A stretch of 64,000 nucleotides of DNA, from contig LR778135.1 in assembly GCA_902810075.1 (NCBI GenBank), positions 2,542,001-2,606,000 of the forward strand, in the 5' to 3' direction. The DNA is from Ruminococcaceae bacterium BL-6. GTDB taxonomy: Bacteria > Bacillota > Clostridia > Oscillospirales > Acutalibacteraceae. Made by a program: the position numbers and the translations under genes. Below are positions 17,318 to 26,274 of the stretch, in pieces; position 1 is the first letter of the stretch; every line of letters starts with the position of its first letter. The notes beneath the pieces were generated by a model that did not search any database, had not been told where the DNA came from, and saw nothing but the letters and a program-made list of their open reading frames with translations.

Positions 17318-18037
17318 ATGCCGAAAGATTATCAGAAGGAATTAGCAATTCGGGAAGATTTGGCATACCAGATTCAGCATCACCGGTTTGCCGAGGGGGA
17401 AAAGCTTCCCAGCGAATATGAGCTTGCAGAAAAATACGATGTAACGCGGATCACGGTCCGCAACGTTTATCTCACCCTGCAGGAGATGGGCTTCATTTAT
17501 TCCAAGCAGGGAGTCGGCCACTTCGTCCAGAAAAAAATCGGGAACATCGAGCTGCTGCTGAAAAGCGGCTCCAGCTTCAGCGAAAAAATGCGCCGGCAAA
17601 ACATCCCCTGCGAAACCGTGAATCTTTTCTGCAGGCGGATCTCTTACTCGAAGGCCCTGTTCGAACGGCTGGAAGCATCGGAAAACGAAGAGGTTTTCTG
17701 TATCGCGCGCCTGCGGATCCTTTACCATTTTCCGGCCGCCATCCATTTTTCTTACCTGCTGAAATCCAGATTTCCGACGATCGACCGCGACGGCCCCTCG
17801 ATCACTTCCATCTTCGATTATTACCGCAGGCTGGGCCACCGGAACCTTCTGGCTTCCCCGGCGACCCTGAGCGCCGGATTTCCTTCCCGGCAGGAAAAGA
17901 AGTGGCTGCAGTGCGGCGCGCTGGTGCCGCTTCTGGTGCTGGAACACGACTGCGTCGATGCGGACAGCGGCGAAACGCTGGAAAAAACAAGGAGCATCTA
18001 CCGGAGCGATATCTTCCAGCACAGGGTAAAGTTTTAA
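17318..18037 (+). CDS. GntR/HutC family regulator, probable phn repressor
   Basis: A 239-residue protein. Residues 1-75 are a GntR winged helix (LAYQIQHHRFAEGEKLPSEYELAEKYDVTRITVRNVYLTL, then GFIYSKQGVGHFV). Residues 85-235 form the UTRA ligand domain of the HutC subfamily, the same class as PhnF. The ATG at 17318 follows GGAAGGGAG. It is divergent from phnG with a shared 366-bp control region, so it probably represses the phn operon and responds to a phosphonate or phosphate-linked ligand. The C-terminal half diverges from PhnF proteins that I know. Confidence 0.85.
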   Translation: MPKDYQKELAIREDLAYQIQHHRFAEGEKLPSEYELAEKYDVTRITVRNVYLTLQEMGFIYSKQGVGHFVQKKIGNIELLLKSGSSFSEKMRRQNIPCETVNLFCRRISYSKALFERLEASENEEVFCIARLRILYHFPAAIHFSYLLKSRFPTIDRDGPSITSIFDYYRRLGHRNLLASPATLSAGFPSRQEKKWLQCGALVPLLVLEHDCVDADSGETLEKTRSIYRSDIFQHRVKF

Positions 18038-18086
18038 AGACCCGATCCGGGCGGCGGTCAAACGGCCCTGACGGAAAACGAAGCAT

Positions 18087-18135
18087 AAAAATGCGTCCTG
18101 ACGTGGCTTTTAAAGCCGCTTCAAGACGCATTTTT
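18087..18135. terminator. Bidirectional terminator between convergent genes
   Basis: Stem AAAAATGCGTC (18087-18097) / GACGCATTTTT (18125-18135) with an internal secondary stem. It has T-runs on both strands and so serves the GntR-family gene and the metal-binding lipoprotein gene. Confidence 0.85.
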
Positions 18136-18227
18136 GGTTGATAAACACAATTCCTTTTTGTAAGCTGCCGCCGCAAATTCATTGCGCGGCAGCCCCCATG
18201 ATTTCCGGATTCAGCAGGAAGGCCCGG

Positions 18228-19196
18228 TCAGGCCCCGCCCCCCAGGCTTTCATAGATCTTGCTCAGATTGCTTTCCATCCTCTCCAAATAGGGCTTCCCA
18301 TCCTCTGTGCTTTCAAGAGTATAAATCGTTTCGGTCTTTGCCCCGACTTCCTTCGCCAATGTCTTTGAAATCTCCGGGCTTGCCATCTGTTCTACAAAAA
18401 CGGTTGTGACTTTATTCGTCTTGCAGTATTTTACAAGCTCGGCCAACTGCTGAGCACTGGGCTCCCCTTCGGCGTAGACATCCTCCACACTGTTCTGTTC
18501 CAGCCCAAAATCGCGGCACAGATAGCCGAATGCGGCATGTCCCGTTACAAAGCTCTTTTTTGACACGGACTTGAATTTTTTATCATATTCCGCATAAAGG
18601 CTTTCCAGCTTGGAAACGAAATCGCCGCAGTTCTTTTCGTAATACTCCCGATTGGACGGGTCCGCTTTCACCAGGCCGTCTTTGATGTTTTTGGCTTCGA
18701 TTTCAGCGCCTTTTAAGCTCATCCATAAATGAGGGTTCTCCTGTCCGTGTTCTTCGATTTCTCCCGGATCGGTGTTCTTGATTGCCTGCGCCCCTTTCGA
18801 GGCTTCTACGGCGGCCAGATTCGGATTATTTGCCGATTGAACCGCTTCCTTTGCCCAGGACTCCATCCCAAGGCCGTTATACACAAAGATTTTTGCCGTG
18901 CTCAGGCTGATAAGGTCCTGCGCTTTCGGCTCAAAATCGGCGGCGCAGCCCTCCACACCGGGGTTGATGACAGTGATTTCGACTTTGTCTTTTCCGACGG
19001 CCTCCGTCAATTCTTTCATGGCGTCGAACGATACGGATGCCTTCAATTTCTCATCTGAAGTCCCGCTTTCCTCCGAAACCTCACTGACAGGCTGGGAAGC
19101 AGCCCCCGAATTCATCATTTTTTCTCCGCCGCATGCCGAAAAGCCTACGCTTATCACCGCTGCACAGAGCAGAAACGCCGCATACCGTTTTAACAT
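18228..19196 (-). CDS. Metal-binding lipoprotein, ZnuA/TroA-like (cluster 9)
   Basis: A 322-residue lipoprotein: hydrophobic signal then FSACGG (Cys22), a Ser/Glu linker, then the TroA fold. Of the four usual metal ligands, His is present in ENPHLWMS and in VTGHAAFGY. The first His (normally in a DPHxFEP motif) is replaced (CAADFEP), and the last Asp appears as Glu (YTLES). No permease or ATPase gene is nearby, so it is an orphan binding protein. A palindrome in its leader (19224-19240) suggests metal-responsive control. The substrate could be Zn or Mn. Confidence 0.85.
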   Translation of the reverse strand: MLKRYAAFLLCAAVISVGFSACGGEKMMNSGAASQPVSEVSEESGTSDEKLKASVSFDAMKELTEAVGKDKVEITVINPGVEGCAADFEPKAQDLISLSTAKIFVYNGLGMESWAKEAVQSANNPNLAAVEASKGAQAIKNTDPGEIEEHGQENPHLWMSLKGAEIEAKNIKDGLVKADPSNREYYEKNCGDFVSKLESLYAEYDKKFKSVSKKSFVTGHAAFGYLCRDFGLEQNSVEDVYAEGEPSAQQLAELVKYCKTNKVTTVFVEQMASPEISKTLAKEVGAKTETIYTLESTEDGKPYLERMESNLSKIYESLGGGA

Positions 19197-19223
19197 TTGA
19201 TAACCTCCTGAAAATTATACTTG

Positions 19224-19240
19224 CAAATGCGACGCATTTG
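19224..19240 (-). promoter_or_regulatory. Palindromic operator in the metal-lipoprotein leader
   Basis: Perfect 17-bp dyad CAAATGCG-A-CGCATTTG lying 12-28 bp downstream of the predicted -10 element and just before the ribosome site AGGAGG. A Fur/Zur- or DtxR-type repressor is the likely binder, but the sequence is not a textbook box for either. Confidence 0.5.
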
Positions 19241-19251
19241 TATTTATAATT

Positions 19252-19280
19252 AGTGTAGTGCGCTGGATTTTATTTGTCAA
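19252..19280 (-). promoter_or_regulatory. Promoter of the metal-lipoprotein gene
   Basis: TTGACA (19275-19280), 17-bp spacer, TACACT (19252-19257) on the minus strand. Confidence 0.6.
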
Positions 19281-19410
19281 GCGCGATTTCGACGGATGTG
19301 GAAACCGCTTTTCATGATTACGGTAAAAAAGGAGGGGGTGCGATCCTTCACAGGCCAATGCCCGATCAAAGCGTTCAGCCGAAAATCTATTTTGAAAAGA
19401 AGAATGTGAA

Positions 19411-20598
19411 ATGAAAAATAAAATCATATTGATCACGACCATTCTGGCATCCGTCCTGTTCCTTTTTTGGGGAAACAAAATTGCGGCAAAGGATTTTCCC
19501 GACCCGACGAACGGGCAGGGAATGGAAAGCCAGGAGGCTGTCGTGACCGAAATCACCGGCCGCAGCTCGGAAAAAATCGATATGGAAGGGAGCTCCCCGC
19601 AGGAGGCTTCCACGATTTCCTTCCATGCAAAGCTTTTGACCGGCGGTCAAAAAGGGAAAACGGTTACGGCGACGCAGAGCTTCCAGCCCGGTATCTCCTC
19701 TCAGATGAAAGAGGTGGAGGCGGGGGATAAATTGATCCTGATCAAATCGGAAAACGAAGGGAGCGAATCCCAATGGGTGGCGGGGGATTACGTCAGAACC
19801 GACGCCCTTATGGTGCTGGGGGGCCTTTTTGCCCTTTCCCTTCTGTTTTTTGGCAGGAGCAAGGGGCTGCACACGATCATTTCGCTGGTGTTTACGTGTC
19901 TGGCCGTATTCGCGGTTTTCATCCCGGCCATTCTTTCCGGAAAGAACATTTACTTCTGGGCGATTCTGACCAGCTCTTTTATTATTGTCATGAGCTATCT
20001 GATTGTAAATGACGCCAATAAAAAGACGCTGGCCGCCGGGCTCGGCTGTCTGGGGGGAATTCTGGTTTCGGGTGCGATAACCGCCGTCATGAGTCCTGCC
20101 CTCAAACTGACCGGCGTTTTGGATGAGGATTCCATGTACCTGCTTTACATCAATGAAAAACGCCCCATCGATTTAAAAGCCATCATCTTCGCGGCGATTC
20201 TGATCGGGGCGATCGGGGCGATTATGGATGTCTCCATGTCGATCTCCTCTTCCCTTTCTGAAATCAGCCGGAAAAACCGCTCCGCTTCCTTCCACGATAT
20301 TTTCCGGTCGGGAATGGAGATCGGGAGAGACGTTATGGGGACCATGACAAACACACTGATCCTCGCCTACATCGGCGGCTCCCTTTCCGTCGTCCTTCTG
20401 CTGATGGCCTACAATACCTCCCTGCTGCAGGTGCTGAACCGGGAAATGGTCGTGGTAGACATTTTACAGGCTCTTGTCGGCAGCTTCGGGATTTTATTCG
20501 CCATCCCCTTCACCTCTTTCGTCTGCGCGGCCTTTTATTCGAAAAATCAAAACGACGGCGGACATCCGAAGGCCCGGCCTTCGTCAAACGGAACTTAA
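19411..20598 (+). CDS. YibE/F family membrane protein
   Basis: A 395-residue protein: an N-terminal hydrophobic anchor, an extracytoplasmic region (about 25-130), then about seven hydrophobic segments (about 133-380) with the family stretch LIGAIGAIMDVSMSISSSLSEI and the following MEIGRDVMGTMTNTLILAYIGGSL. YibE/F proteins are conserved in Firmicutes and have no established biochemical role; an exporter function has been suggested. The ATG lacks a strong ribosome site. It is followed after 20 bp by the disrupted M23 peptidase gene and may share its transcript. Confidence 0.85.
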   Translation: MKNKIILITTILASVLFLFWGNKIAAKDFPDPTNGQGMESQEAVVTEITGRSSEKIDMEGSSPQEASTISFHAKLLTGGQKGKTVTATQSFQPGISSQMKEVEAGDKLILIKSENEGSESQWVAGDYVRTDALMVLGGLFALSLLFFGRSKGLHTIISLVFTCLAVFAVFIPAILSGKNIYFWAILTSSFIIVMSYLIVNDANKKTLAAGLGCLGGILVSGAITAVMSPALKLTGVLDEDSMYLLYINEKRPIDLKAIIFAAILIGAIGAIMDVSMSISSSLSEISRKNRSASFHDIFRSGMEIGRDVMGTMTNTLILAYIGGSLSVVLLLMAYNTSLLQVLNREMVVVDILQALVGSFGILFAIPFTSFVCAAFYSKNQNDGGHPKARPSSNGT

Positions 20599-20618
20599 AA
20601 TAAATTTATTTTTAACAG

Positions 20619-21836
20619 ATGGAAAGAAGGAAAACAATATTGACCGTTCAAAAGCTGAAACGCGCGGCCGTTTGCTTTTTGCTGACAGCCGCAATTCTGT
20701 TCATTCCAAACGCGCGGCCGGCTTCCGCAGCCAGCATCGCTTCGCTGCAGAAGCAGCAGGCCGCGCTGACGGAAAAGGAAAAAGCAAACGCGGCAAAGCT
20801 GAAATCACTGAAAGCCGACAAAGCAAAAAAAGAGGAATACAAAAGCACACTGGAAGCATAGATCGACACGGTGCAGAGCCAAATCGATGTCCTGAATAAG
20901 CAGGTCCGCGCCCTGGATGAAAATATCGCCGACAAGGAATCGCAGGTCGCGGCAAAGCAGGCGGAAATCGATTCCGACTACGATCAATTGAAAAAAAGGC
21001 TTCATGCGATTTACCTGACCGGCGAAGCCTCCACCCTCGAGATTATTTTCCATTCAAAGAACATCATGGACCTGTCCGACAAAATCGAGGTGATCCGGGC
21101 CATTTCCACGCATGACGCCAATCTGATCAACTCGCTGAAATCCGAGCTTCAAAGCGTTCAGTCCCAAAAGGCAGAAATCGAAGCAAACCGGAAAAACATC
21201 TCGCAGGACAGGGCCGCGCTTGACACGAAAAAGAGCGAAGTGAATTCTCTGCTGAGCGAAACGAATACGGTCATCGCCGAGCTGGCCAAAGACGAGGCGT
21301 CGGCGGAGGATGAAGGGGAGAAAATAGCCGCGGAGCGCAGCAAAATCAACGCGGCGATCGATCAGTGGTACGAAGATTATTATTCTTCCGGCAAAAGCAC
21401 GGGCGGCAGCGGCGGCTATGTCAGCAAAGGCGATTTCACATGGCCGGTGCCGGGGGTCTACAACATTACCAGCGGCTACGGCTGGCGGAACATTGGATAT
21501 GGGAACGAGTTCCACAAGGGAATCGATATCGCATCCGCCGGCGTCTTCGGCAAGCCGATTGTCGCCGCCGATTCCGGAAGGGTCATCATGGCAGGCTACG
21601 GAAATTACGGAACAGGTTACGGAGGATACGGCAACGTAGTCGTAATCGACCATGGAGGCGGATTCTCGACGCTTTACGGTCATTGCAGCAAAGTGGCCGT
21701 CCGCGCCGGAACGAATGTGAAAAAGGGACAGGTCATCGCATATGTCGGCTCATCCGGTCAGGCGACCGGGCCGCACCTGCATTTTGAGATCCGGGTGAAC
21801 GGCGCTGCCAAGGACCCGATGAACTGGTTCAAATAG
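20619..21836 (+). pseudogene. M23 peptidase with coiled coil (PcsB/EnvC-like), split by in-frame TAG
   Basis: The reading frame encodes a signal peptide, two coiled-coil blocks (about 40-250, with repeated K/E/A/L heptads) and a C-terminal LytM/M23 domain with the zinc motifs FHKGIDIA, HGGGFSTLYGH and GPHLHFEI. At 20859-20861 a TAG interrupts the frame after KSTLEA; the same frame resumes at once with IDTVQSQIDVLN. CAG-to-TAG would be a single change, giving a nonsense mutation, a sequencing error or rare read-through. The intact form would be a divisome or spore peptidoglycan hydrolase. A TTG at 20640, after AGAAGG, may be the original start. Confidence 0.75.
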
Positions 21837-21986
21837 CGATACGGCTTCACGGGACCGGCCGCCGCCGCATGCTGAATTTTTGTGCAGGTGAAGAACGGAA
21901 GGAAATTGACGCAAAACAGGCCGTCGGCATCTGCCGGCGGCCTGTTGTTATTTTCTGCGGGGCAAAATGGAAGCCCCCGGATGAAA

Positions 21987-22640
21987 TTACTGGTTTCCCC
22001 GGATTTTCTTTCCGAAAGCCACAAGGGACAAGGCTTTTTCCTTCAGCTCACCTGCCGCCCGCCGGGGATCCGGCGCCTTCATGATGGCGGAAACCACCGA
22101 GATCCCCGCGATGGGGACCCCCTTTAAAACGCCGCAGTTTTCCGCGTTCAGCCCGCCGATGGCCACGGCGGGGACCGAGACGGAGCGGCAGATGTCCCCC
22201 AACGTGGAGACCGGCGTCAGGACGGTCTTCACCTTTGTGGCGGTGGGATAAATCGCGCCCACGCCCAGGTAATCCGCGCCTTCCCGCTCCGCCCGCAAAG
22301 CCTGGGGCACCGTTTTGGCCGTGGCGCCCACGATTTTTCCGCGCCCAAGCTGGGCGCGGGCGGCAAATACCGGAAGATCGCTCTGCCCCAGGTGGACCCC
22401 GGCGGCATCCACCGCCGCAGCGACGTCCGCCCGGTCGTCGATCAGAAGAGGGATGCCGTACCGGTCGCTGATCCTCTTGACCTTTTTGGCAAGCTCATAG
22501 TATTCCCGCCCGGATTTTTCCTTTTCCCGCAGCTGCAGCAGGGTGATCCCCCCGCGGCACGCCTGCTCCACAATGTCCAGAAACGCCGTTTCCTCAAGGC
22601 CGGCGCTGTTCGTCACCAGATAAAGCGTCAGGTCAGGCAT
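21987..22640 (-). CDS. thiE: Thiamine-phosphate synthase
   Basis: A 217-residue TIM-barrel enzyme joining HMP-pyrophosphate and thiazole phosphate. Visible motifs are VTLLQLREK-like (GITLLQLREK), IPLLIDDRADVAAAVDAAGVHLGQSD, the pyrophosphate-binding VGATAKT, and DYLGVGAIYPTATK, then AIGGLNAENC. The start lies 13 bp inside thiM. It is the last gene of the riboswitch-controlled thiW-thiM-thiE operon. Confidence 0.95.
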   Translation of the reverse strand: MPDLTLYLVTNSAGLEETAFLDIVEQACRGGITLLQLREKEKSGREYYELAKKVKRISDRYGIPLLIDDRADVAAAVDAAGVHLGQSDLPVFAARAQLGRGKIVGATAKTVPQALRAEREGADYLGVGAIYPTATKVKTVLTPVSTLGDICRSVSVPAVAIGGLNAENCGVLKGVPIAGISVVSAIMKAPDPRRAAGELKEKALSLVAFGKKIRGNQ

Positions 22641-23494
22641 GTTTCCATTCCCCTTTCATACCGGCCGCACCGGAGCCGCTCCCGCAGCTGATCGTCCGTT
22701 ACCCGGTAAAGCAGGTCCATCAGCTCCGTGTGGAAGCTGGCGGGGCCCTTTTCCGTGCGGGCCAGTTCCCCGCAGACGCCCAGATAGCCGAACGCCAGCA
22801 GGGTGCCGCCCAGAAGGTCCCCGCCCGAAAAAAAGCCCGCGGTCAGCGCGCCGAGCACGCATCCGGTCCCCGTGATTCTGGAAAGCATCGGGCAGCCGTT
22901 GTGCAGCGCATAGGCGTCTTTTCCATCCGCCACCAGATCGATGGCCCCGGTAGCGGCAACGACCGCCCCCGTTTCTTCCGCGAGCCGCCCCAGAAACGCG
23001 GCGTTTTCCGCCAGCGTCCGCTCCGTCGTCCGGTCCTCATCCCCGGCGTCCACGCCCCGGGCGTGGCTGGGCAGCCCGCCGAAAGCACGCAGCTCCGAAG
23101 CGTTCCCCTTGATCACGCCGGGGCGGCACTCCCGCACAAAGTCCCGGGCAAAGTCCAGCCTGGGCGGGCTGCACGCGACGCCCACCAGATCGATGACGCA
23201 GGGGATCCCCCTTTCCCGGGCCGTTTTGCCGGAAAGCACCATCGCCCGCATCCGGGCGGCGCTGATGTTGCCCAGATTCACGCACAGGGCGTCGGAACCG
23301 GCAGTGATCGTGGAGACCTCCGGCGGGTATTCCGCCATGATGGGCCGGGCAAAAACGGCCAGCAGCGCGTTGGCGCAGTCCCCTATGGAAATGTGGTTCG
23401 TGATGCAGTGGATCACCGGCTGTTTTTCCCGCACCCTGTGCCGGATCGCCAGCAGGTCATCGATTCTGCGCCGCTTTTTTGCCGGATCTGTCAT
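22628..23494 (-). CDS. thiM: Hydroxyethylthiazole kinase
   Basis: A 288-residue ribokinase-fold enzyme that phosphorylates salvaged hydroxyethylthiazole. Seen: PVIHCITNHISIGDCANALLA, RPIMAEYPPEV, LVGVACSPPRLDF, the GVIKGNASE loop and RITGTGCVLGALTAGF with the catalytic Cys/GTGC anion hole. The ATG at 23494 lies 38 bp inside thiW. With thiW and thiE, and without thiG, thiS or thiC here, the operon looks like a salvage pathway. Confidence 0.95.
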   Translation of the reverse strand: MTDPAKKRRRIDDLLAIRHRVREKQPVIHCITNHISIGDCANALLAVFARPIMAEYPPEVSTITAGSDALCVNLGNISAARMRAMVLSGKTARERGIPCVIDLVGVACSPPRLDFARDFVRECRPGVIKGNASELRAFGGLPSHARGVDAGDEDRTTERTLAENAAFLGRLAEETGAVVAATGAIDLVADGKDAYALHNGCPMLSRITGTGCVLGALTAGFFSGGDLLGGTLLAFGYLGVCGELARTEKGPASFHTELMDLLYRVTDDQLRERLRCGRYERGMETCLT

Positions 23495-24008
23495 ATACCT
23501 TCGCTCCCAACTGTTTCTGAATGGACGTGACAATGCCCGTTCTGGCAAGGGCGGTCAAAAAAACGAACGCAATGCTTCCGCCGATGAGGGTGCCCCCCAA
23601 AAACAGCGGGATGTAGAAGGTCCAGCCGATCCCGGTTTTCCCCACCAGAAGGGTCATCACCGGATAGGACACCAGCGCGCCGATGATGCCGGTGCCGATG
23701 ATCTCGCCCAGCACCGCAAAGATCAACCTTCCGCCGGAGAGCCGGTAAAACAGGCCGGACAGCACTGCCCCGAACACTGCACCGGTCAGCGCCAGCGGCG
23801 GAATTCCCATCAGCGTCATGCGCAGGACGCCGATGGTCGCGGCGCAAAGGAGCGCGTACCAGGGGCCAAGGAACACGGCGCACACGATATTGATCAGATG
23901 CGCCATGGGGCACATCCCCTCGATGCGCAGGATGGGCGAAATGACGACCCCGATCGCCACCATCATGGCAAGCATCACCAATTTTAAAAACTGCGGACTC
24001 TGATTCAT
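23457..24008 (-). CDS. thiW: ThiW, energy-coupling-factor S component for a thiamine precursor
   Basis: A 183-residue protein with about five or six hydrophobic segments and the ThiW signature IGVVISPILRIEGMCPMAHLINI. S components bind the substrate (probably hydroxyethylthiazole) and use a shared ECF A/T module, which is not encoded here. The ATG at 24008 follows GAGGAGAATGTCAG. It is the first gene after the TPP riboswitch, about 270 nt downstream of its terminator. Confidence 0.9.
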   Translation of the reverse strand: MNQSPQFLKLVMLAMMVAIGVVISPILRIEGMCPMAHLINIVCAVFLGPWYALLCAATIGVLRMTLMGIPPLALTGAVFGAVLSGLFYRLSGGRLIFAVLGEIIGTGIIGALVSYPVMTLLVGKTGIGWTFYIPLFLGGTLIGGSIAFVFLTALARTGIVTSIQKQLGAKVYDRSGKKAAQNR

Positions 24009-24280
24009 CTGACATTCTCCTCAACAGATTATTTTAAGCGGATTTTCCGCTTAATGGCAAAAAGGCTGTTGATTGGAACGGTCAAACAGGTCCGCAGTTT
24101 TTTCTTTTCCGATTTTACAATGAAACAGCGGGCCCGCCCGGCGCGCGCCAAGCACAGGGCGGTCGAAGCTCGAAAGCTTCCTCTCATCCCGAAACACGGG
24201 CTCCCTCGCTATTTCATTGTTGTGTTTCCGGCGCAGGGCGCTCCCCCTCCGCCGGCGGCCCGGCCGGATCCCGCGCCCTG

Positions 24281-24320
24281 CAAAAAACAAAACAGGCGGC
24301 GCCAAGGAAGGCGCCGCCTG
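24281..24320 (-). terminator. Riboswitch-controlled terminator of the thi operon
   Basis: On the minus strand CAGGCGGCGCC / GGCGCCGCCTG with a TTCCTT loop, then TTTTGTTTTTT, 26 nt downstream of the TPP aptamer. Ligand binding should favour this hairpin. About 270 bp with no convincing gene separate it from thiW. Confidence 0.88.
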
Positions 24321-24345
24321 AAACACATCGTTCTGTGCAAGTCTA

Positions 24346-24430
24346 ACTCCCTACGTTGGCATGATCCAAATCAGGTCAAGGGTCAAAGTTCGATTACTTT
24401 TTCTCAGCCCGCTCCACAGGCTCCCCTGTT
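24346..24430 (-). promoter_or_regulatory. TPP riboswitch (THI element)
   Basis: Reading leftwards the aptamer shows the conserved blocks GGGGAGC, GGGCTGAGA, GACCCTTGACCTGAT, GGATCATGCCAACG and TAGGGA in order. It lies between a consensus promoter and the terminator, ahead of thiW-thiM-thiE. Confidence 0.95.
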
Positions 24431-24440
24431 ATTTGCTTTT

Positions 24441-24469
24441 AGTATAATACGCGCCCGCCCTTTTGTCAA
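24441..24469 (-). promoter_or_regulatory. Promoter of the thi operon
   Basis: TTGACA (24464-24469), 17-bp spacer, TATACT (24441-24446), directly upstream of the TPP aptamer. Confidence 0.85.
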
Positions 24470-24571
24470 ATGCTTTTCCGCCGGATAAGGATATCGTTTT
24501 CCCTGCCTTTCCTGAATAAAATCCGCGCGGGGCGGCAAATAAAAAAAGCGGAATATGATTTTATTTTTTGA

Positions 24572-24620
24572 TTGAATCCCAAGCAAATGGATGATAGAAT
24601 ATGAGTTAGATTAAACTAAC
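24572..24620 (+). promoter_or_regulatory. Promoter plus GTTAG-N6-CTAAC operator
   Basis: TTGAAT (24572-24577), 17-bp spacer, TAGAAT (24595-24600), then four bases and the dyad GTTAGATTAAACTAAC (24605-24620). The same 16-bp GTTAG-N6-CTAAC dyad occurs at 27323-27338 upstream of the convergent reductase gene. Confidence 0.6.
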
Positions 24621-24725
24621 ATTATCTTCGGAAAGCGAGTGTATGGTATTGGGAAAATTTTCTTTCAGGATATGGCCTTGCGCAGCCGCACAGAAACCAT
24701 TTCAATCCGATCGGAGGGATTTATC

Positions 24726-25523
24726 ATGAAAACGCAGGAAAGGCCCGATTACGCGAACTGGATACCGGTGAAGCTGCTGACCGCCTCGGGAATCGCCGGA
24801 GGCGCGCTGGCGCTGTTGTTCGGGCTCAGCTTTCTGATCCGCGGCGGGCCGGCGCTGGTCGTTCTGCGCGTGCTTCTGGCGGCAGCGGCCATACTGATTC
24901 TCTGCTTCTTCGCCTATATGAGCCGCGCCCGCCGCCTGCTCTCTTATGAAGGCGGCGGCGTACAGGGAAAGATTCTGGACAACGTGCTGAACTATCTGCA
25001 TTGGGACGGAACCGGCGTTTTGCTGGATATCGGCTGCGGCAGCGGCGCGCTGACCGTCAAGGCGGCAAAAAAATACCCGTCCGCGAAGGCGGTCGGGATG
25101 GATTACTGGGGCGAGCTCTGGGACTACGCGCAGAGCCAGTGCGAAAGGAACGCACGGCTGGAAGGCGTCGGGGAGCGTGTTTCCTTCCAGAAAGGGGATG
25201 CGGCAAGGCTCGGTTTCCCCGACGGGCAGTTCGACGCGGCCGTCAGCAATTTCGTGTTCCACGAGGTGAAAAGCCAGCCGGACAAGCTCGCGCTGATCCG
25301 GGAGGCTCTGCGGGTGCTCAAACCCGGCGCGCCGTTTGCGTTTGAGGACGTCTTTTTCTCAAAATCGTATTACCCCGACCTGAACGCCCTGCTGGCCGAG
25401 CTTTCCCGCGACGCGGCGGAGCTTCACTTTGCGGATACCCGCAAGAACGGCTTTGTGCCCCGATTTTTAAGGACCCCGCTCGTGGCCGGGCAGATGGGTC
25501 TGATCTACGGAAGGAAGGCCTGA
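24726..25523 (+). CDS. Class I SAM-dependent methyltransferase with N-terminal membrane hairpin
   Basis: A 265-residue protein. Residues 18-65 form two hydrophobic segments. The methyltransferase domain follows with motif I LLDIGCGSGALTVKAAKKYP, motif II VGMDYWGELW, and the post-motif AVSNFVFHEVKS. It is related to UbiE/Methyltransf_11 enzymes; the substrate is unknown. The ATG at 24726 follows CGGAGGGATTTATC. It is followed after 7 bp by an alpha/beta hydrolase gene and is probably controlled by the operator at 24605. Confidence 0.83.
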   Translation: MKTQERPDYANWIPVKLLTASGIAGGALALLFGLSFLIRGGPALVVLRVLLAAAAILILCFFAYMSRARRLLSYEGGGVQGKILDNVLNYLHWDGTGVLLDIGCGSGALTVKAAKKYPSAKAVGMDYWGELWDYAQSQCERNARLEGVGERVSFQKGDAARLGFPDGQFDAAVSNFVFHEVKSQPDKLALIREALRVLKPGAPFAFEDVFFSKSYYPDLNALLAELSRDAAELHFADTRKNGFVPRFLRTPLVAGQMGLIYGRKA

Positions 25524-25530
25524 GAAAAAG

Positions 25531-26274
25531 ATGACATTTCAAATAAACGGAGAGCCCGATCGGCCTAAAATTTTGCTGGTGCACGCCATGTATACGGACA
25601 GCAGATGTTTTGAAAAGCTTGCGGACGAGCTCGCGGGGGATTTTTACGTGATTCGGCCCACCTTAAACGGACATGGAACGGACCATACCGTTTTCCACTC
25701 GATTCAGGAAGAGGCGGACCAGATTCTCGCCTTCCTTCAGGAAAACGGGATCCGTGAGCTGGAACTGATCGCCGGCCTGTCGCTGGGCGGCCTGATCGCC
25801 TTTGAGGTGTTCCGCCGCAGGCAAATCAAAATCAGGCACCTGTTCACAGACGGAGCGCCGTTTATTCTGTGGCCGAAATACCGGCGCAGGGCAATGGAGT
25901 TCATCTTGAAAGGGACCGCTCATTCCATCCAAAGGAATCCGCAGAAAAAGGGAATCATCGACCGGAAATTTCCCGGAGCCGCCGGCATGATGAAAGAGGT
26001 CTGCCGCCGCATGACCGACGAGAGCATCCGGAATCTTTCGGAAGCCTGTTACACCTACCGTCTTCCGGAAGCCCTCGACCTGCACGGCGAGACGGCCACC
26101 TTTCTGTACGGCACCGCGGAAAAGGCCGCCGCGTGCATCCCCGCGCTCCGAAACTATCAAAACACCCGGATCATCCTGAAAGAAGGATATCGTCACGGCC
26201 AGTTCCTGAGCGAATCCCCGAACGAATATGCGGAGCTGCTGCGGAAGATTATTGACGGGACCCCGGTGAAATGA
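25531..26274 (+). CDS. Alpha/beta hydrolase
   Basis: A 247-residue hydrolase. KILLVHAMYTDSRCFEKLADEL gives the oxyanion strand, and GLSLGG holds the nucleophile Ser. A lid-like insert follows (about 105-170), then GYRHGQF near the C-terminus with the catalytic His; the acid is not obvious. The substrate is unknown. It forms a two-gene operon with the methyltransferase, and its last 26 bp overlap the 3' end of the convergent reductase gene. Confidence 0.83.
   Translation: MTFQINGEPDRPKILLVHAMYTDSRCFEKLADELAGDFYVIRPTLNGHGTDHTVFHSIQEEADQILAFLQENGIRELELIAGLSLGGLIAFEVFRRRQIKIRHLFTDGAPFILWPKYRRRAMEFILKGTAHSIQRNPQKKGIIDRKFPGAAGMMKEVCRRMTDESIRNLSEACYTYRLPEALDLHGETATFLYGTAEKAAACIPALRNYQNTRIILKEGYRHGQFLSESPNEYAELLRKIIDGTPVK

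Noticed and set aside
20859-20861. Pyrrolysine encoded by the amber codon
   Set aside because: No methylamine methyltransferase or pyl genes are visible, and peptidases of this family are not known to use it.
24051-24326. 91-codon minus-strand frame between the thi terminator and thiW
   Set aside because: It overlaps the terminator stem, and composition and lack of a start site argue against coding.
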